From Isoetes taiwanensis (taxonomy: Eukaryota > Streptophyta > Lycopodiopsida > Isoetales > Isoetaceae), in contig JAJEKV010000050.1 of assembly GCA_021234155.1 (NCBI GenBank), positions 8,858,548 to 8,922,547 on the forward strand: a DNA stretch of 64,000 bases, in the 5' to 3' direction. Below are positions 60,201-64,000 of this stretch, one piece after another; the stretch's first letter is position 1; each line of letters starts with the position of its first letter. The notes below the pieces were generated by a model. The model ran no database searches and was not told the DNA's origin. It saw only the letters and a list, made by a program, of their open reading frames with translations. Made by a program: the position numbers and the translations under genes.

Positions 60201-63200
60201 CAATAAAATCTTTTCCTAAGAAATCTCCCATGGGTTGGAGTATCAAAAAGATTCCTTGCAGCACAAAAAGATTCCCTAGTAGATTATGATCTTGCCCTAA
60301 AACTTGGCTCCTAGGGAGGTGTGCCCAATGTTTGAAAATTGCAAACACAATATTTTCTTATGCACCCCTTTGCCTTAGCATTATTTCACCCAATCACAGC
60401 GCGCCACGCTACCCAAGCATTATTTTTCATCGAATGCCTGTGGGATATTGTTCTTCAGTGAAAACTCTCTGACTTAAAAGGGTCAGGCCAAGATCCGATC
60501 TCTCTGAGGGATCTGGCCTATTAATCACGAACTTTAACCTCCTTTCTGTCTCCTTATGCTCCAAGAAACACCACAGCACGCATAAGCTAAAGCCAAACAA
60601 ACTCAAAATGCCAAGAAGATGCCGGAAAAGAGAAGATAGAAAGGGGAAATTATTTGGAAACAAGGGCCGGCTTCTGTGCGAAAGATTCGACCTCTGTGAC
60701 TGTATGTGGAGCGGATTTGCAGAATATGAGCGGAGAATGATCTGCCTTGCATGAAATACCTGAATATTTGATGCAAATTACTTGAATGTGTACCTTCATC
60801 TGATTACTTTCGATCCTGTGCCCAAGACTCTGAGCTTGGAAATTTATGTTCCTATTCTGTGATGTTTCAATGAAAGAAAATTCGAACTTGGTAAGCATTG
60901 TCTTCATTTGATAACTAAAAGCATAACTTAGAAGCAAATCAGTAATCTCAATTCGTTTAACAAGCCCATAAGTAAATGTATGTCTTGAGAACTAAATAGT
61001 AGCAGAAAAATAAAACATTGTGGTGTTGTGTTTTCTTTAGGAATAATCCATTCACTTGTCTCAGAAGTTAAAGTTGCCAAAAAATCTTCATAACAAAAGA
61101 GGAAGGACCAGATCTCAAAAAAGAGGTTTATGCACCTAGTTTGCAGAGCCATCAGAAAGTATTCCAATTGACAAAACTTGAAAAGACACTCTGTTCATAT
61201 ACTGGCAAAAAGTAGCTCTCGGGTTGTGATATTGACCCAAAATTGACCCAGTCATTATGATCAAATGCTCATAGTTACCCTAAGGATTTCTCAGCAGGCT
61301 TTCATAGACAAATCAAGCACCCTATCTAGTGTCCAATAGAATTGATTGCATGGAGAAAAGCCCAAGGAACCATATAAGAGAGGTGTTTTGCTGTGACAGA
61401 CTTTTTTTTGTTTAGGGAAACTAAACTATCTTGGTTGTTTGAGCAATTTTACTGCAGTATTCTCTCACAGAGCGGTTGCCTATAGCAACCTGGAGGTTCT
61501 ACACCATTGAGGTTGAGGGATTGCCAGGAATATCCTCAACAATCACAGTCTAACATTTGATGTGAAGAAGTGTGTAAATAGGGGATCCACCAATGCCCTA
61601 AATGTAACTTTCACAAAGCAAATCAAGTCCATGTTAATCTTAAATCCAAGTGCAAAATGTCAAACACCTCAGATAGTTACAAAACACTTCTCCCTATGAT
61701 GCAAGAACAAAAGAACAAGTAAAATAGAGAATAATCGAACGTGCAGGTGAAAAAGTTAGATAGATATACTTGCATGAGCTTAATGGACAATATAATGCAT
61801 GCCAATATATGAAGTGTAACATTCCTAAAAGATGTGCCAAAGCCAAATGCAGAAGCTCCAAATGCGGCCTTGAAGTGAATGTAGAAAAGATTGTAAAAAT
61901 GCATCTAGACAAATTGAACAAGCGACAAATGACAATTAAAATGAGTCGAGAAATATATATATCACCCTATAAATTGCTCAACAAGGGAAACCCATAAGCA
62001 ACATCACTTAACCTTATTCCAAGCTTAACCTAAAGAAATGCAAAATTCTGGAAGCTTATCTGAAGATTTTTTGCATAAGTCAAAGGTTAGATCATCCCCT
62101 GGTAGTACATGCCTAACATAATGTCAGTGAGAAGGTCAAAATGAATGATCGTGGACCATATTCCCATATTGAATTTTTTCTTGAGCTAAAAGCCAAGGAA
62201 GTAAAAGAAAGATGGGAAATGTAACCCCAGGCTGGGGTGTGCAGGTGATTGGAAAAGGGCATCGAATGGAAAAAGGAGGAAATATCGAAGCAGATTCACT
62301 GAGGACGAGGCAAATTGTGTTAGGAGCAGCAGATTCGTTGGAAGGAGAAGCTCCGGAATTGGTTGCCACTGAATCGGATAAACTGCTCGGAGATCTTGCC
62401 CAAATGTAACAGGGCCTTCTAGCAAGCAAAAGCCTGAAAACTAGTCATAATTTAACAGCTCTGCTTCACGATATGCCGTGTAGGTTCTAAAGATCACAAT
62501 ATCTGCACAAAGAACATACCAAATCCAGAGACAGAGGCATAAAGCATGAATATATAATGCACAAAACATTCATTGCCTAGTTATATGAGCCTGACTAGGA
62601 CAAACTAGATACCTGTGCAGGGCAGCAAAATCCACGAGCACAGCGATTATGATGGGCTCTCTCGTATTATTGCAAGATGTTAATGAGATTGAACCAGAAG
62701 CCTTGAGTTTAAGTGATGCAAAACTTCTAGTAGCATCAAATTATGAAGGGTTCCATTAATCTGTGATCCATATCATGCATGCAGCTATGCATTTCGATTT
62801 CAAGAATTGCCTGGAATATCATTCTTACATGTAATGCTGGATTCCTAGACTAATCAATGGAAACATGGAAAGCCACACTGAAATTTTATAAGACAGCTGC
62901 ACCCTCGCTGACATTAACGTAGATGCTACCTCTAATTATCTGGGAACGCGACTCCAACAATCAGAAAAATGCGCAATATCGCCCATGTTTGATGCAACCA
63001 AAAAACCAAAGAGAAGGCAACTAGAATCTTGAATGCATGTGCTCCAGAACAAATTGGCCAGAAATAAAGGAAGCTTTGAATTCTAAAAATTGTAACTCCA
63101 TCCTGCACAAATGAAATGCACAAAACCTGCATCTTAATAACAAAGAAGATGTGAATCATGGCCTCCAGAGTAAAGATCGGTAAATATGGCTCCAATCCTC

Positions 63201-64000
63201 CGATTTTCAACAATGTGAGCAGCGTGAGCAAACCTTGGAGGAAAAATCCAAGATAAAGAACCAATTCCAATAGCATCAAAACATTAAATATAGAGAAAGA
63301 AATGTAAACCGGCTAGCTTTTTTCAGATGAGGATGCATGCAAATTCTGAGCTGAATGATGAGCTCAAGAAATGAGCAGTTATGACGCAAGAACAGCAAAA
63401 GCAACCAAAGCTCGTTTGACACCACTCGAATCTGTGCAGGCCAGTCTGGAGTCGAGTCTGTACAAGGAAGCTCACCGGGATGCAAATCACAGAATAAGCC
63501 AGGGATGCACAAAAATTCAAAAATCCAAGGACGAAGTAGCCGAATCAAGGAAATTATGCAAAATATAAAGCACTATAGTGGAAATCGGCATGGACCTGTC
63601 TATCTAGGATTGATGGAGCACAGAAGCAGGATGCAGACCCTGGAAGAATCAAACTCCAAAATCAGATGGGTCCGATTTGAAAGAATCACCTTCTGAAGCG
63701 AGATGGGCCGATCTGTAAATCTGTTCAGAGAAAAAGAGCCTAAAATAACAAACAAAAACAAGGGTTTGATCCAGCCCGAAAATTGGGAAACAAGTCATCA
63801 TTGGAAACAAGTGAAGCAGGGGTGAAAAGAAAACTCGAAGTGTAGAAGCCAAGAAACCCGACGAATCCACTGTGCAGAGGCCTGCAAGATGGACAAGCTC
63901 ATACCTACATCTGCGCAAGTAGCATGTAGCATAGAAAAAAATCCCATGCATCCACGCAAGTAGCATGTAGCATATAGAGGAAGCGTCAACGAGGAATCGA
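60201..64000. other. Final stretch without a recognised gene
   Basis: Frames of up to 115 codons occur on both strands (60427-60663, 60650-60937, 62136-62429, 63276-63548 and others) without a recognised domain, and most lack an ATG in a sensible place. AAGTAGCATGTAGCATA is doubled at 63917-63976, near the end of the window. An unrecognised gene with small exons cannot be excluded. Confidence 0.45.

Noticed and set aside
60427-60663. 78-codon minus-strand frame with a hydrophobic N-terminal part, resembling a small secreted peptide precursor
   Set aside because: The frame has no ATG, and its C-terminal end matches no plant peptide hormone motif I know.
61770-61997. Small cysteine-rich frame
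   Set aside because: The first ATG lies after the upstream part, there is no signal peptide, and the cysteine spacing fits no known family.

Overview
The window is nuclear DNA of a land plant. Three things show this. There is an intact, intron-rich gene for the exosome RNA helicase MTR4 that reads most like the plant DExH9 protein. There is a short piece of plastid rps12 (a nuclear plastid insertion). The transposable elements are plant-type LINEs and a Ty3/gypsy remnant. Only two genes are convincingly intact, about 15 kb apart, both with short introns (roughly 50-320 bp). The rest is repeats and decayed elements. Nothing seen fixes the clade; a bryophyte, lycophyte, fern or gymnosperm is as possible as a flowering plant.

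Layout. 1-2.4 kb: no recognised gene. 2.4-4.06 kb: GC-rich, with a 104-bp tandem repeat. 4.06-11.57 kb: a satellite complex. It has a 157-bp repeat, a 38-bp (2 x 19) satellite array, a roughly 805-bp tandem repeat, a lone 157-bp unit, and a second array of the same 38-bp satellite in the opposite orientation. 11.57-15.5 kb: no gene. 15.5-19.54 kb: a decayed LINE (LINE-A) with endonuclease and reverse transcriptase remnants, a 3' stem-loop and a TTCC tail. 21.46-24.09 kb: a 12-exon gene for a protein with three LysM domains and an M23 metallopeptidase domain. 25.3-29.4 kb: an L1-like LINE (LINE-B) with a poly(A) tail. 30.29-33.0 kb: a 5'-truncated LINE (LINE-C), related to LINE-A, sitting between two (CT)n tracts of nearly equal length. 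33.5-38.9 kb: duplicated segments split by about 4 kb of short non-autonomous retroelement-like sequence. 39.15-43.37 kb: MTR4 (14 exons, 1001 residues). 43.4-51.4 kb: tRNA-like sequences, a minisatellite, a Ty3/gypsy pol remnant and the rps12 insertion. 55.9-56.85 kb: a second complete copy of the roughly 1-kb element. 56.9-64 kb: AT-rich sequence with no recognised gene.

The most unusual material is a family of roughly 0.9-1.0 kb elements. Each complete copy has a TATA-bearing start, an internal copy-specific tandem repeat, a 75-77-nt hairpin, a short CTAT tail and long flanking direct repeats (23 and 36 bp). The hairpin stem differs between the two complete copies, but three of the four changed positions changed on both arms so that pairing is kept. 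The same core sits in the 3' region of LINE-A, which suggests a LINE/non-autonomous partner relationship. LINE-A and LINE-C share a second, terminal 3' stem-loop and both end in pyrimidine microsatellites.

The genes do not form an operon-like unit. MTR4 serves nuclear RNA surveillance. The LysM-M23 protein has the architecture of a bacterial cell-wall endopeptidase and may act on plastid peptidoglycan; that role is inference.
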